This document shows, in pieces, positions 54,801 through 63,477 of a stretch of DNA of 64,000 nt; the first letter of the stretch is position 1, and every line of letters starts with the position of its first letter. The position numbers were made by a program, and so were the translations under genes. Source of the DNA: Anseranas semipalmata (lineage: Eukaryota > Chordata > Aves > Anseriformes > Anseranatidae); the NCBI GenBank assembly GCA_013399115.1, contig VXAA01007253.1:1-64000 (forward strand). Reading direction: 5' to 3'. The notes beneath the pieces were generated by a model. That model was not told the DNA's origin, did not search any database, and saw only the letters and a program-made list of their open reading frames with translations.

Positions 54801-57800
54801 TCCAACCCCTCGACATGTGAAAAAATGAAAACAAGTGACCATATTAAGTGGGCTGGGTATCCCTATACCTTCAAGGGCATGACTTCTATTCATCAGATGA
54901 CACATAAAACCATATACTGACTCAGCCGTCTCTTCCAAAAATGTGAATGATGAAAGAGCTAGACCAGCAACATGACAAAGTGGACTTGAGAAACAGGTTC
55001 AGAGCTTGCATATTGACACAAGGACACTGTGGATGTAACAAGAGTTAAAATTCCTACTGCTGTAACAGTAAAAGGCTTTGTTGCTATGACATTCATTTTC
55101 TGTTCACCAACAACGTGGTGGACAGCACCAAGTAGCAAGTAAAGCAAAAGCAGCTGCTGGGAAAGCCTCCTGGAAACCTGAGTGCATCATTCTCATCAAG
55201 GAGACAGAAACAAGCAAAATGGACTTGCACAGCTGACCACCACAAAAAGCACAGAGATGGGACCAGTTCAACACTTGTTATTTAAGGACAGAGGAATGAT
55301 GGAAGCATGGGGCAAAGCTTACTTAGGCACCTAAATTTGACACAGCTGTTGGGATGTAAACATGAATCCTCCAAAGGCCTGTGTTATCTCTGAACAAGCA
55401 AATGCAGACTTAAACATACATGGTGCAAAGCTCATAAACAATCCCAAATTGAATTTTGTCTTTCAAAGCCAAGAGACAAATAATGAAGAAGAAAAAAAAA
55501 AAGAGTAGGTCTATGAGGAAAAGAAAGTTTAAGAATGCTTCCAGAAGGAACGTTGACAAAACATTTCTCTGTCTCAAGCCTACAGCAGTTGAAAGGGATT
55601 GAAAAGCATATAGCAAGCACTGTATTTTTAACATTTCCTTTGTTCATTAATATCCTAACTGGCAAAAAAACACTGAGGATACTATTCCCTGCCTTTCACA
55701 ACAGTAACACAATGGAACATTGATAATACCAGGTTGCACAATGCAACTCTTAGCAATAACCCCCGCTAGTTATTTCATAAGCTGCCTAAAACTTTTATGC
55801 ATTTTACATAACAAGTTCAACTGTGCTATTTGCATAGCAGAAAGCCTATTCCAGTTCATGATTTGCCTGAAATCATCTCATTTCATTAATGACTGGTTCT
55901 ACAATCTAAGTGCAACATTAATATTGATAATCCACAAATTATCAAGTTCAAATCCTCCAGTAGACTTGGAAGCCTCCATTTAGATGTTTGATTTTTTTTA
56001 AACTAAAGTAACTAATTTGCTTTTATTTCATTTCAGTGACTTTCACTTATATGTCTCATTGCAACTTTCAGTGGCCCCAAAAATACTAGTGAAGAATCAA
56101 TTTCTTAAAATTAAAGCAATTCAGCTGAACTTGGAAAGCTCTTACACAGATTTTTCCAGGTACAAACTATGGAACAATTGTGGATATACTGCAAATTTGA
56201 CAGCCCTTGCCAATGTTCAGTCATGATAAATTAAAAAGAAATATCAACATGCAAATAGATACTCTGCATTATGAAAAACATGAAAAAGTTCAAATACATA
56301 AGTGAGAATTTCTTTTTGTAAATAATCATACTACTTGTCATGTAGTTGGTTACAAATTTATGTCATTCATCCAACAATGTTTCACATGTACAAAACTTAA
56401 GTTTCACATAAATGCTGAGCGACACTGAGCTCAGTGGCTATGTCTACATTATCAAGTAGCACAGAACAATAAAAGTGGACCTGTACAGTGAAAGAGTTGA
56501 TTTTAAGGACACTTATTCCATATTATCCATGTTCCAGGGGCTTTCTACTTTGGACTAACTCTCTAGTCTCAAAGACTGAGGGCTCGTTTCTGGCTGGAGT
56601 GCATTTGGCACATTCCTGCAATGCATCTTCCAGATTATTTGGTTCAAAAGGAATCCAGTCCAGGTCACTCCCCAGAATCACTCCAGAATGCAAAATAAAG
56701 CAGGGGTGAACAGGAGGTTCACTTCAAAACTTCATTGCTGATCCAAATTAAAACATTAGCATAGACACACTCATTGCTGGATGCTACTTATTAGGAAAAA
56801 ATAAGTGTTTAAAGCAAAGAGAAGTCTAACTTCTGAAGGTCTGGAATGTAATTTGAGAAGGATGATTGTGATATAAAACTAGCCTATGAGATGGAACAAA
56901 AATATTTCAAATTCAATGCAAGACCTTTACAGTCATCACTGTGAAATACAAGTCTATCACACCCATGTGGACATGAATCACTTTACTGGAACTGCATGCA
57001 CATGAAACTGAAAGCAGAAGTCTATTATTATGACTAGCTAGAGTTAAACACTTGTGAAAGTTTGGGGTATTTTACTAACGTTCAATTTAGTGCTGACAGA
57101 AAACTATAGAACAAATTAACACAGATTCACTAAACTCTTGTCTGATTGGAAGAGGAAACACAAATAGAGCAAGTATTTGGTAAATTTGAGCAATCTGAGT
57201 GTATCGGTTAACCGTTAAAATAAAAATCCATTACTCATAACACTGAGGCATTGCTAGTAAAGTGCAACAAGGTGATAGTAATAGCTGTTGCCTCAAGAAT
57301 TTCCAGACATTCCCACTGTGAGTCTTCTGTCATCCCCGTCTCATCTAGTGCTGTAGTGCTCCTGGTCATGAAAACAGTTAAGTACACAAAATATTAAGGG
57401 GTTTGAATCACATTGTTGAAGATGAGCACGTTTGTTGTGTTTTTCTGAATGGAAGTTCTGAATGAACTAATGTTGCTGTATATGGTTTCTTCAGACCCCA
57501 AATCAAAATTGCATCTCCATCCAGCAACAGTGAAATGATTTGCACAGGAGAGAATGGTTACTTACAGAATTTGACCCATAATATTTCTGCTAGACTTCAC
57601 CATCCACCCCACCCCAATAAATAAATAAATAAATAAATAAAAATCTAGTGGCTTTCCATCATCTAAGTAGTTATTAGAAATTTCTAATAGCTGAAGTACA
57701 ATTATCAGTCTCACTTCCATAATAGATTTTTTTCTTCATTTTGTTTATATTCTTTCTAAATTGAGAAAGCTAAATATTATTCACTTGTTATTCTATTCAC

Positions 57801-60800
57801 TTAGTTAATAATGAACAAAGGTAAAAGTATGCCAAATACTTCATAGATGACAGTCCTACATTTTCTAAAATGTGGCCTGAATCTCTAAATACAGTTTCAT
57901 GTTTGTTGAAATTCTCTCTTGCATTCTCTGGTTTATTCAAATACAGAGGATTTAATGGAAAAAGTCTACCTCATAGTCCAAGCAATAACCATGACATGAC
58001 CGCTAACATACAAAATATTTTCCTTAAAGCACAGAGGCTGATGGTCACAAATCCCTTGTTGAGGGACACCGAATTATTTTGATACCTGCCACTGCAGAAA
58101 ATAATTGATCACAGTCAAATTAAAGTGGTATGAAAGATATGACACTATTCACTCTGATTATATTGCACCGCACATGGGTAGAAGTAGTCATAATTTCATT
58201 CCATGGGCTATGGAGCACAGGAGAACAGAGGCGGTATGAGCAGGATCTCGAACAATAGTGCACAACTAGACTTATGCTTTTGGAAGGATGTGGCAACAAA
58301 TGAACTAGATGTTTGCAGAAGTTGGGTTAAATCTTTCATCCTTTTTCAGCAGCAGACTCTGGTTTAAGGACTGAAACTGAGTAGCTACAAAAGAAGACAC
58401 TATGATTTCATCAGCTATCTCTCACAGTACGCTAATTGTGGAGGGGCGAAATCCAATAAACTCACAAATAGTTATGTATGCATTAATTCAAAAATGAAAT
58501 AGCAAGGAAGCATAGTGACAGCGGAGATGTTGAGAGGGCATATTGGTTAAAGCAATATATGAAAATTCTTTCAAGTTGCAAAAGCCAGAGCATGCCACAT
58601 CTGTAGGCCAAACTACGTCTCAACCTACAGTTGACACCATCTCCATAACTTATGTATATCCCTGCAATCTGCCTAAGTTTTTTTTCTTCTGTTTTTTGAT
58701 TTTTTTTCCTTAGGTTGTAGGATAGCTATTTGTTGAATATTTACAATTCAATTGAAGTTTCTTTTCTTTTTATGAAAGAGAACAATTAGGCTTCATCATC
58801 TGAATGTTTATGATGGCAAGCAAAAGGAGCACTTTGAAGTTACGGATTTTTTGATGATACCTCAAAGAACTACAGAAGAGAACAGAAGTTTGTTCTCAGG
58901 ATGTAAGGTATCTATACCAGTTAAACAAATATAGAAAGCATATTAAAGTATGTCATTACTAATCAAAAATTCTCTCTCATTAGAATGTATTTAATACTTT
59001 GCTATACATAAAACATAAGCCATTTTTTTCTGATTAAGGAATCTTTATTCCTAGGTGGACACAGATTTGAAGTATCTCCTTGTAAAGATAGGGAGTCATC
59101 AATTATATATTAAGAAATGATTCTAAGTTAATTAATAACTATTTCAACTTACTACAGATTTTTCCAAATACATCTAACCTATTTCCAGAAATAATGTGAA
59201 TTTCAACCACAGCTGTTAAAATTATCTCCAAATTCTACAGAAGTCAGTGTACTGTGGATGTCCTGTGGGACAGAGAGGTATAGAGAGTGGCTGGAGGGTG
59301 TTGAAAGTCCCAGATACATCATCTTAGATCTTCAGTCCTGGAATATCTGGACTACCTTACCCTGTAACCACACACTGCAAAGCTGACAACAGAAATGCTG
59401 GAATATAGACTGGAAATGTTATGAACTCACCTCTTCCTCTTTCCACCCCCATTTCCCCAACAGACTTAAGCTAGAAAAAAAAAAGCATCAAATATCCACA
59501 GTTATCCTTAAACCTAAGTTCACTAGAATAATAATAAAGTATTTGAATGCTGAATTCACTTAAAAAAAAAAAAAAAAAAAAAGCCTTGTATTTTTGTGAA
59601 CTATGCATATGCTTTAAAATTGATCATGTGCCTTGAAAGGTGTGGCCAGTGAGCAAACTTGAATCAACATATTACACATGTTTGTACCTTCATGATCCCT
59701 GAAAAAGTAATTCTATAATCCTTCACCTTGACAGCTGTGAGCTGTAATTGTGTCAGTCAGACTTTCTGCAGAGAACTTGTCTGTGAACAGACCAGTGTTC
59801 CTTTCCTTACTTTTCATAAAAAAGAACAGGTATTGAAAAATCTTACATATGACTTTATTTCATAGTAAAAACATAATTCAAAGTGGCAATGTAAGAATAA
59901 GACTACTTACCAGGCTAGTTAGCTCACTGGCTTACAACTTCAATAACTTTGAGGTATGGCCTACACACAGAATTTAACCAGTGTGGCCAACTGATCACAT
60001 GACAGATAAAAGCAACACATTGAAAATAAACATGTATCACAGATACTGATTTTTCTGGCAAAAACATGATTCTAGCAGTTCAGTTCTGCATGCTTGATCT
60101 TCTGTATCTAATCTTTTTGTATTTTTTTTTTTTTTACTGTTTAGAAGTTATGAGTCATTCTCTAGGTCAAACACACACAACAAAAAAACAATAAGATAAG
60201 TATAAGCCAATTTAATATGTCTCTTTGCCAGATTTTTTTTTTAAACTTTGCTACAGATACTTTCTGGTTTCTCAAATGAGTCTTCAACTTTGATTTCACA
60301 TAGCTATTGATTTTCCAAGTTACAAAAGCAGAGACTGCATCTTTAATCCACAGTTGCACAACTGTGTTCCCAGGATCTGCTACAGTTAACCACATATATA
60401 TAAAGTTACAGTCTTTGAACAATCGTATTTGTCTGTTCTTCAGAGACTGTTAAAACTGCTGTCAGAATTGTGAAAAACAAAGCTGTAGCTGTAAATGCAA
60501 AAAAAAAAAAAAAAAGTCTCATCTTCATAGACCAGAACTCAGTAGGCAAACCTATACCCTTTTTTGAGGGTAACCTACAATATACCTTGTCAAACTTCTC
60601 TGCATGAAGGTGATCAGAATATCAATATATTTTGTGTAATTGCAAATTGCACATAATTGAACCTAATTTAAAGATTTTCTTGCTACAATGAATGCACTTT
60701 TAGAAAGCATTTGAACAGCAAATATAAAACAAGTTAATACTCTCAGAAACAGGCTTTAGGTGCAGCATCACAGAGTAACCTAAGAAGAAAAACAGGAAAG

Positions 60801-61328
60801 TGACCTCCAACCTGAACAACACTCCCGCTCCAGGATCTACCTTTCTCAGTTTACTGCAAGACACGGAAGGAGAGAAGCTTTGCAGAGAAGAGCGCCTAAA
60901 CACAATCACCAAAGCTGAGAAACGAGAAGGCAATTTTTAAGGAGCAGCATCTGCCTCTGAATGACTGCAGTTTTTCAGGTAGTGAAAAGCGGTGGTAGTG
61001 AAAAGCGGTGCTGACATGAGTGCATCCTTTTTCTTCTTCTTTTTTACATTTTCTACATAGGATTTTCTGGTTAAAACAATAAAGGCGTGGAAGTGAAAGC
61101 GTTACACAGTTACACCAAAGAGGGGAGGTCGGGGGGAGGGGAAAGAAGAGAGGGGTTAAAACCCACAAAACAAATCAGTAAATGTATCATTCAAATAAAA
61201 GGCGCAACAATTACAGAGAAACTTTAAAGCAACTTACCTCGAGGGACAGAGATCAAAGAGCTGTTTTCAGTCGGAGCTTGCTCTGGCCCTTCAGGCCCTG
61301 GAGGAAGAGGTTCTCTCACTTGGGACAT
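14881..61328 (-). CDS. MDFIC: MDFIC gene, complete coding span (4 coding exons)
   Basis: Spliced model on the minus strand: 61328-61238, 50018-49887, 26906-26631 and 15128-14881, giving 747 nt and 248 residues. Every intron is GT-AG and phase 1. The codons split across junctions give Glu31, Thr75 and Asp167. The protein matches my knowledge of the MDFIC/HIC family: a variable Pro/Gly-rich N-terminus, a conserved Ser/Lys/Asn-rich middle (about 90-166) and a C-terminal I-mfa domain with 24 cysteines in its last 81 residues. Family knowledge: I-mfa proteins sequester transcription regulators such as MyoD-family factors, LEF/TCF-axin and cyclin T1, and the lipidated C-terminal helix is an auxiliary subunit of PIEZO mechanosensitive channels. 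Introns are 11.2, 23.0 and 11.5 kb. The length is close to the classical 246-residue human form. No frameshift or premature stop is seen, so the gene looks intact. Confidence 0.95.
15163..15236. repeat. A/GAAA-rich tract (T/C tract on the transcribed strand)
   Basis: Continuous A and G on the plus strand, (GA3-5)n-like. On the MDFIC transcript it is an uninterrupted pyrimidine run ending 35 nt before exon 4. Confidence 0.9.
16088..17088 (-). mobile_element. CR1 LINE fragment, about 1 kb, 5'-truncated
   Basis: The plus strand starts CATAGAATCATAGAATGG, the reverse complement of the avian CR1 3' end. Coding remnants on the minus strand are recognisable: 17051-16482 matches the C-terminal part of the CR1 reverse transcriptase (VTSGVPQGS...LFNIF, then IECTLSKF), and 16435-16175 matches the extreme C-terminus ([22 protein letters not shown]). 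The catalytic F/Y-A-D-D motif reads FVND and the frame is broken, so it cannot be active. It lies within MDFIC intron 3 in the same orientation as the gene. Confidence 0.95.
19323..19549 (+). mobile_element. CR1 LINE 3' fragment
   Basis: It contains GGTTCTTAACCAAGAGGGTGG, GGCACTGGAACAGGCTCCCC and a CR1-type tail (CAACTCAGGATATTCTATG, then ATGATTCTAT). It is the last about 230 bp of a CR1 of the same type as the copy at 29.8 kb, but more diverged. It sits in MDFIC intron 3, antisense to the gene. Confidence 0.93.
21463..21515 (-). other. Possible alternative terminal exon or relic of the I-mfa C-terminus
   Basis: The minus-strand frame reads [14 protein letters not shown], then SELGGYS and a TAG stop at 21465-21463. 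The first 14 residues match 9 of 14 identities with [14 protein letters not shown] in MDFIC exon 4. A CAG acceptor-like site (AG at 21517-21516) with a T-rich tract at 21546-21526 would join exon 3 in frame (G|CA, Ala), giving a 17-residue tail. Minus-strand AATAAA hexamers follow at 21156-21151 and 21081-21076. It could equally be a decayed duplicate or chance. Confidence 0.25.
22739..23046. repeat. GA-rich purine tract with assembly gap
   Basis: GAGA/GGGA and AAAGAAGG-type repeats flank 90 N (22822-22911). The plus strand is nearly pure purine, so the true length is unknown. Confidence 0.9.
26332..26353. repeat. Perfect 22-bp palindrome (10-bp arms)
   Basis: AAACTCCTGT, a TG spacer, then ACAGGAGTTT. 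In intron 3, about 280 bp after the exon 3 donor. Confidence 0.9.
26631..26906 (-). CDS. MDFIC: MDFIC coding exon 3 (residues 75-166)
   Basis: A 276-nt exon. The acceptor TTTCTCCTTCACGTTAAG has a good pyrimidine tract; the donor is CCTGAAG|GTAAGCAG. It encodes 91 whole codons, including KNGH-like [20 protein letters not shown], then [20 protein letters not shown], and ending KPGTSPE. This Ser/Lys-rich block precedes the cysteine-rich region and is strongly conserved in MDFIC. It is basic and has several Ser-Pro or Ser-rich candidate phosphosites (inference). The open frame runs past the donor into the intron, but those residues (GKQKFLL...) do not match the family, and the donor is near consensus. 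Confidence 0.95.
27141..27169. repeat. (TTTA)n microsatellite
   Basis: About seven ATTT units in intron 2, 235 bp downstream of the exon 3 acceptor edge on the plus strand. Confidence 0.9.
29798..30281 (+). mobile_element. CR1 LINE 3' fragment with ORF2 end
   Basis: Encodes the end of CR1 ORF2 ([20 protein letters not shown] and [12 protein letters not shown]), then the conserved block AACAGGCTCCCCAGGGAAGC and a tail ending near TTCAGTTCTATGA. It is GC-rich relative to its surroundings. It is 5'-truncated and inactive, in MDFIC intron 2, antisense to the gene. Confidence 0.95.
33740..33771. repeat. Hairpin-forming inverted repeat
   Basis: CCTGCAGTGC (33740-33749) pairs with GCACTGCAGG (33762-33771), and TTCC with GGAA inside, with a 3-nt loop and one bulged C. 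Fourteen base pairs in 32 nt. Confidence 0.9.
34543..34567. other. Assembly gap (25 N) inside a poly(T) run
   Basis: N run flanked by T on both sides. Confidence 0.98.
44909..44950. repeat. Perfect 12-bp inverted repeat, 18-nt loop
   Basis: ACACAGTCATCT (44909-44920) and AGATGACTGTGT (44939-44950). Confidence 0.9.
45709..45758. other. Assembly gap (50 N) between poly(T) and a CTCTC tract
   Basis: Left flank poly(T), right flank (CTCTC)n pyrimidine repeat to about 45795. Confidence 0.98.
46545..46860 (-). mobile_element. Ancient CR1/L3-type LINE fragment (diverged)
   Basis: Order and wording match an old CR1 3' ORF2 region in reverse: GGCATGTTTTCAACTACTCT, then AATCATTCCTGAG, ACACAGTATTCCAG, then CACAGTAGCCTTTTGGAGCA and CATGATTCTCAAGCTCTTTT. 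Strongly diverged, without an open frame. Intron 2 of MDFIC, same orientation as the gene. Confidence 0.6.
48790..48878. repeat. (AAAG)n microsatellite
   Basis: About 20 near-perfect GAAA units (CTTT on the MDFIC transcript). Confidence 0.95.
49887..50018 (-). CDS. MDFIC: MDFIC coding exon 2 (residues 31-74)
   Basis: A 132-nt exon bounded by acceptor TTTTGACTTAG (edge 50018) and donor AGAA|GTAAGTA (edge 49887). It is open in phase 1 and encodes 43 whole codons, beginning [20 protein letters not shown] and ending [15 protein letters not shown]. The WGN-x-x-DG-x-LIR block is the family-conserved part. The first half is Gln/Asn/Ser-rich, looks disordered and is poorly conserved. It is too short to stand out as an open frame and was found from the splice sites plus the conserved end. 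It joins exon 3 in frame (A|CA gives Thr75), reconstituting the expected IRTQPQRLPQ junction. Confidence 0.92.
50353..50379. repeat. (CA)n microsatellite
   Basis: About 13 CA units followed by poly(A), in intron 1, about 330 bp from exon 2. Confidence 0.95.
52538..53077 (+). mobile_element. Solo LTR of an avian endogenous retrovirus
   Basis: About 540 bp beginning TGGTGGGTTGACCCTGGCC. It includes GTTATATGGTATGGAATATC followed by CTTTGGTCAGTTCAG, CAGCTGTGTCCCCTCCCAGC, GTGTTATCAATGCTGG and the end TCCATCCCAGCCAGAC. This is the order I recognise from a common bird ERV LTR (ERVL-like, subfamily not assigned). No internal retroviral genes flank it, so it is a recombinant solo LTR. The flanks TAGCAG (52532-52537) and TAACAG (53073-53078) may be a decayed target duplication. 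Located in MDFIC intron 1, antisense to the gene. Confidence 0.8.
53151..53182 (+). mobile_element. Short LTR-start-like fragment
   Basis: TGTTGTGGTTTGACCCAGCA followed by GGCAGC resembles the first bases of the same LTR family found 75 bp upstream. Similarity stops after about 30 bp. Confidence 0.35.
53335..53363. repeat. (TTA)n microsatellite
   Basis: About nine ATT units. Confidence 0.9.
57616..57643. repeat. (AAAT)n microsatellite
   Basis: About seven AATA units. Confidence 0.9.
60979..61010. repeat. Perfect 16-bp tandem duplication
   Basis: GTAGTGAAAAGCGGTG occurs twice, head to tail, in intron 1 about 230 bp from the start exon. Confidence 0.95.
61238..61328 (-). CDS. MDFIC: MDFIC coding exon 1 (start codon, residues 1-30)
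   Basis: The ATG is at 61328-61326 and the donor reads CCTCGAG|GTAAGTT after 61238. It encodes [20 protein letters not shown] and ten further residues, then one base of codon 31. The Met-Ser start and the PGP-x-GP motif match the known N-terminus of the 246-residue human form, which supports this start. An in-frame TGA at 61343-61341 lies only four codons upstream, so the frame cannot extend further 5' in this exon. Immediately upstream is a strong acceptor (CTTGCTCCTTCAG, exon edge at 61393). The exon may therefore be internal, with a non-coding leader from 61393 to 61329. Confidence 0.88.
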
Positions 61329-61393
61329 CTGCCAGCTCTCTCACCGAGTAATAAGGAGCCTGCACCCCCCTCCAACAAAACTAACACGCGACC

Positions 61394-61449
61394 CTGAAGG
61401 AGCAAGCAAATGAAAGGACTCGTTAACGTATTTTATGCAGAAAACTCAC
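61394..61449 (-). other. Candidate 56-nt mini-intron between CpG-island exon and start exon
   Basis: On the minus strand a donor GCC|GTGAGTTTT (GT at 61449-61448) is followed, 56 nt in total, by a strong acceptor TTTGCTTGCTCCTTCAG (AG at 61395-61394). Both sites look good. If spliced, this is an unusually short 5' UTR intron. Alternatively the donor pairs with exon 2 and the acceptor with a more distal first exon. Confidence 0.35.
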
Positions 61450-62150
61450 GGCTCGGGGGCGAGGGACCGAGGAGGGGCAGCGCTCGAGCGGCGGCAACTT
61501 TGCGGCTGGGCGGCGGGCGCGCTGCCCGCCCCCCGCGGCGAGCACCCGCGGGGCCNNNNNNNNNNNNNNNNNNNNNNNNNNNNNNNNNNNNNNNNNNNNN
61601 NNNNNNNNNNNNNNNNNNNNNNNNNNNNNNNNNNNNNNNNNNNNNNNNNNNNNNNNNNNNNNNNNNNNNNNNNNNNNNNNNNNNNNNNNNNNNNNNNNNN
61701 NNNNNNNNNNNNNNNNNNNNNNNNNNNNNNNNNNNNNNNNNNNNNNNNNNNNNNNNNNNNNNNNNNNNNNNNNNNNNNNNNNNNNNNNNNNNNNNNNNNN
61801 NNNNNNNNNNNNNNNNNNNNNNNNNNNNNNNNNNNNNNNNNTGCATGGCCGCCCCCCGCCCCCAGCCGGGCCTCCAGCCACGGAAATTCCCCGAGGAGGC
61901 CGAAACCCGTCAGGCAGAAAGAGGGAAAAAGAGGAAAAAAAAAAAAAAAACTGAAAGGGAGGCTTTCATGCCTGGACAGGGTTTGCAGCTGTAGCATTTG
62001 GCAGAGGCACTTTTAATGGTGCAACCGCTGGCTCGGAATTTGTCCGCTGCGGTTGTTGTTTGCCTTCAACCAGTTGCGCCTCAGAAGCCGGGTAGCTGGG
62101 CACGTGAACGCTGCAGGCCTCCGCGCCTGCCCGGCCGGGCTTTCCACCCC
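61441..62150 (-). promoter_or_regulatory. MDFIC: CpG-island promoter region of MDFIC (interrupted by gap)
   Basis: The sequence changes abruptly from AT-rich to GC- and CpG-rich between about 61441 and 62150, with 286 N inside (61556-61841). It contains a GGGCGG Sp1-type box at 61508-61513. It lies 115 bp upstream of the start-codon exon, where a vertebrate housekeeping-type promoter and first exon would be expected. A GCC|GTGAGT donor-like site on the minus strand ends the GC-rich block at 61450, so a first exon may lie here. The transcription start cannot be placed. Confidence 0.75.
61556..61841. other. Assembly gap (286 N) in the CpG island
   Basis: Very GC-rich flanks on both sides. It probably hides part of the first exon and promoter of MDFIC. 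Confidence 0.98.
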
Positions 62151-63319
62151 TCTCAAGGATCAGTCCTCGCCCAACCCAACGCCCTGCTGTACATCCGCTG
62201 GCAACATATAGATATGTATGTAAAGAGGACTCTAAAGTGTGCATACAAGATTATTCAAATGAACATGAAGGATAGAACGAGTATTTTTCAAAGGTAATAC
62301 CCTAGACAGCAAACCACTTCCTCCACTAACACCCGCCAAGCAGCCTTACCTGTGCTTTCTCTAAGTAAGAAATACATTTATTTCCCATTACATGAATGGA
62401 TTTGATTGTCAGCCTTCTGCTCTGTTCTTGCCCACACCATGCCATTATTGCCCACGTGCGCGCTGGTGTCCACACACTAAGTGCTTTACCTTGCTCACGC
62501 TACCACAACTTTTCATAACTCTCTAATGAATTGTGCTCATGTTTAATCTGTAATTTCCCTAAAACTTAGAAACAGAATTTTTATTATGGTTTAGTAAATA
62601 TACTTGACTGGTATACCCCATCACAGTGTACAGACAGTTATCTTTTGGGAAGCTGAAACTAGGAGTTAAAAATAGCCAAGTTATAAACTATCTACATCCT
62701 AACATAAGAGAAGAGGACTGACAGATATTTATTTTGATATCATAAGTGCTAGGCAATGTGCTCAGGTATTAAAAGGTCAATTTTTAAAATTTAACATTTC
62801 TCTGCAATGCTTGCAAACCAACCAGTATAGAATGTAAATACCTGAGTAGGAACCATTTCGTGTGAGACACCACACACTTTGGGGCCTCCTCTTATTTCAA
62901 AAGACATCACTGTATAGCTTTATTATTTGCACTATTCATGTGAAAGATAAGCGTGACGCAACAAATAAGACATGCTATTTAAGGTGCATATTTTCCTCTG
63001 AGAAATAGAATCATTTTTAAGTATTTCAGTAACCTAAGATGTTCTTTGGTACAACATATTTCTTTAAACTTTTTCATGATAAAATGGAAAAAAAAAATAT
63101 GTGCTATGTCTGGAAGAAGCCAAGTAAGAATTCCATTTTGAGTACACAAACTTATTATTGTACTGTGTAATAATAATATTGATATCAATATCTACACTTC
63201 TCATCTAAGAAAACATTCCGTAACTTTCCATTTCCGTAACTGTTCCAGCATACAACAGCTCCTTCTCTCCTCGCTGCCCTGAGGGCAGAGCAATTGAGAC
63301 ATAAGGTAGAAGGACTTAC

Positions 63320-63410
63320 CTCAAACTCCCAAGTGAGTCAGTAGCAGAAGAGAGGTTATGACTCATACTCAACGTACAAGCTTCTGTTTTTCCCTCTGAA
63401 ACTGGAAGCA
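63320..63410 (-). other. Candidate alternative non-coding first exon
   Basis: On the minus strand GAGTTTGAG|GTAAGTCC is a consensus donor with exon end at 63320. A CCAAT box (ATTGG on plus, 63473-63477) and a CACCC-type box (about 63450-63458) lie upstream. The exon start is a guess from CCAAT spacing. The exon contains a short upstream reading frame (ATG in TATGAGTCAT). Joining it directly to exon 2 would run out of frame into a stop. Joining it to the acceptor at 61393 leaves the MDFIC ATG as the main start. Confidence 0.35.
63334..63365. promoter_or_regulatory. Pair of AP-1 motifs
   Basis: TGAGTCA at 63334-63340 and TGACTCA at 63359-63365 are both perfect 7-bp AP-1 (Fos/Jun) sites, 25 bp apart start to start. 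They lie within the candidate alternative first exon and about 110 bp from the CCAAT box. Motif presence is seen; function is inferred. Confidence 0.4.
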
Positions 63411-63472
63411 CAGCACAGAACAGTGGGAGGAGCAATAATTTAGCCAACCACACCCTGCCTTCAAAACCTTTC

Positions 63473-63477
63473 ATTGG
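63473..63477 (-). promoter_or_regulatory. CCAAT box
   Basis: The minus strand reads ATCCAATGA, a good NF-Y site, about 155 nt upstream of the candidate donor at 63320. No TATA box is clear. Confidence 0.35.

Larger units (their letters stand above)
50019..61237 (-). other. MDFIC: MDFIC intron 1 (after the start exon)
   Basis: 11.2 kb with GT-AG ends, containing the solo LTR, CA, TTA and AAAT simple repeats and several poly(A) runs. A perfect 16-bp tandem duplication lies near its 5' end. No supported nested gene. Confidence 0.9.

Noticed and set aside
61410..61994. Long frames crossing the CpG-island gap on both strands
   Set aside because: Most of their length is N; frame continuity across the gap is meaningless without real sequence.
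61998..62297. 99-codon plus-strand frame leaving the CpG island, possibly a divergent gene
   Set aside because: No domain recognised; open frames are expected in CpG-rich DNA, and no donor or poly(A) arrangement supports it.
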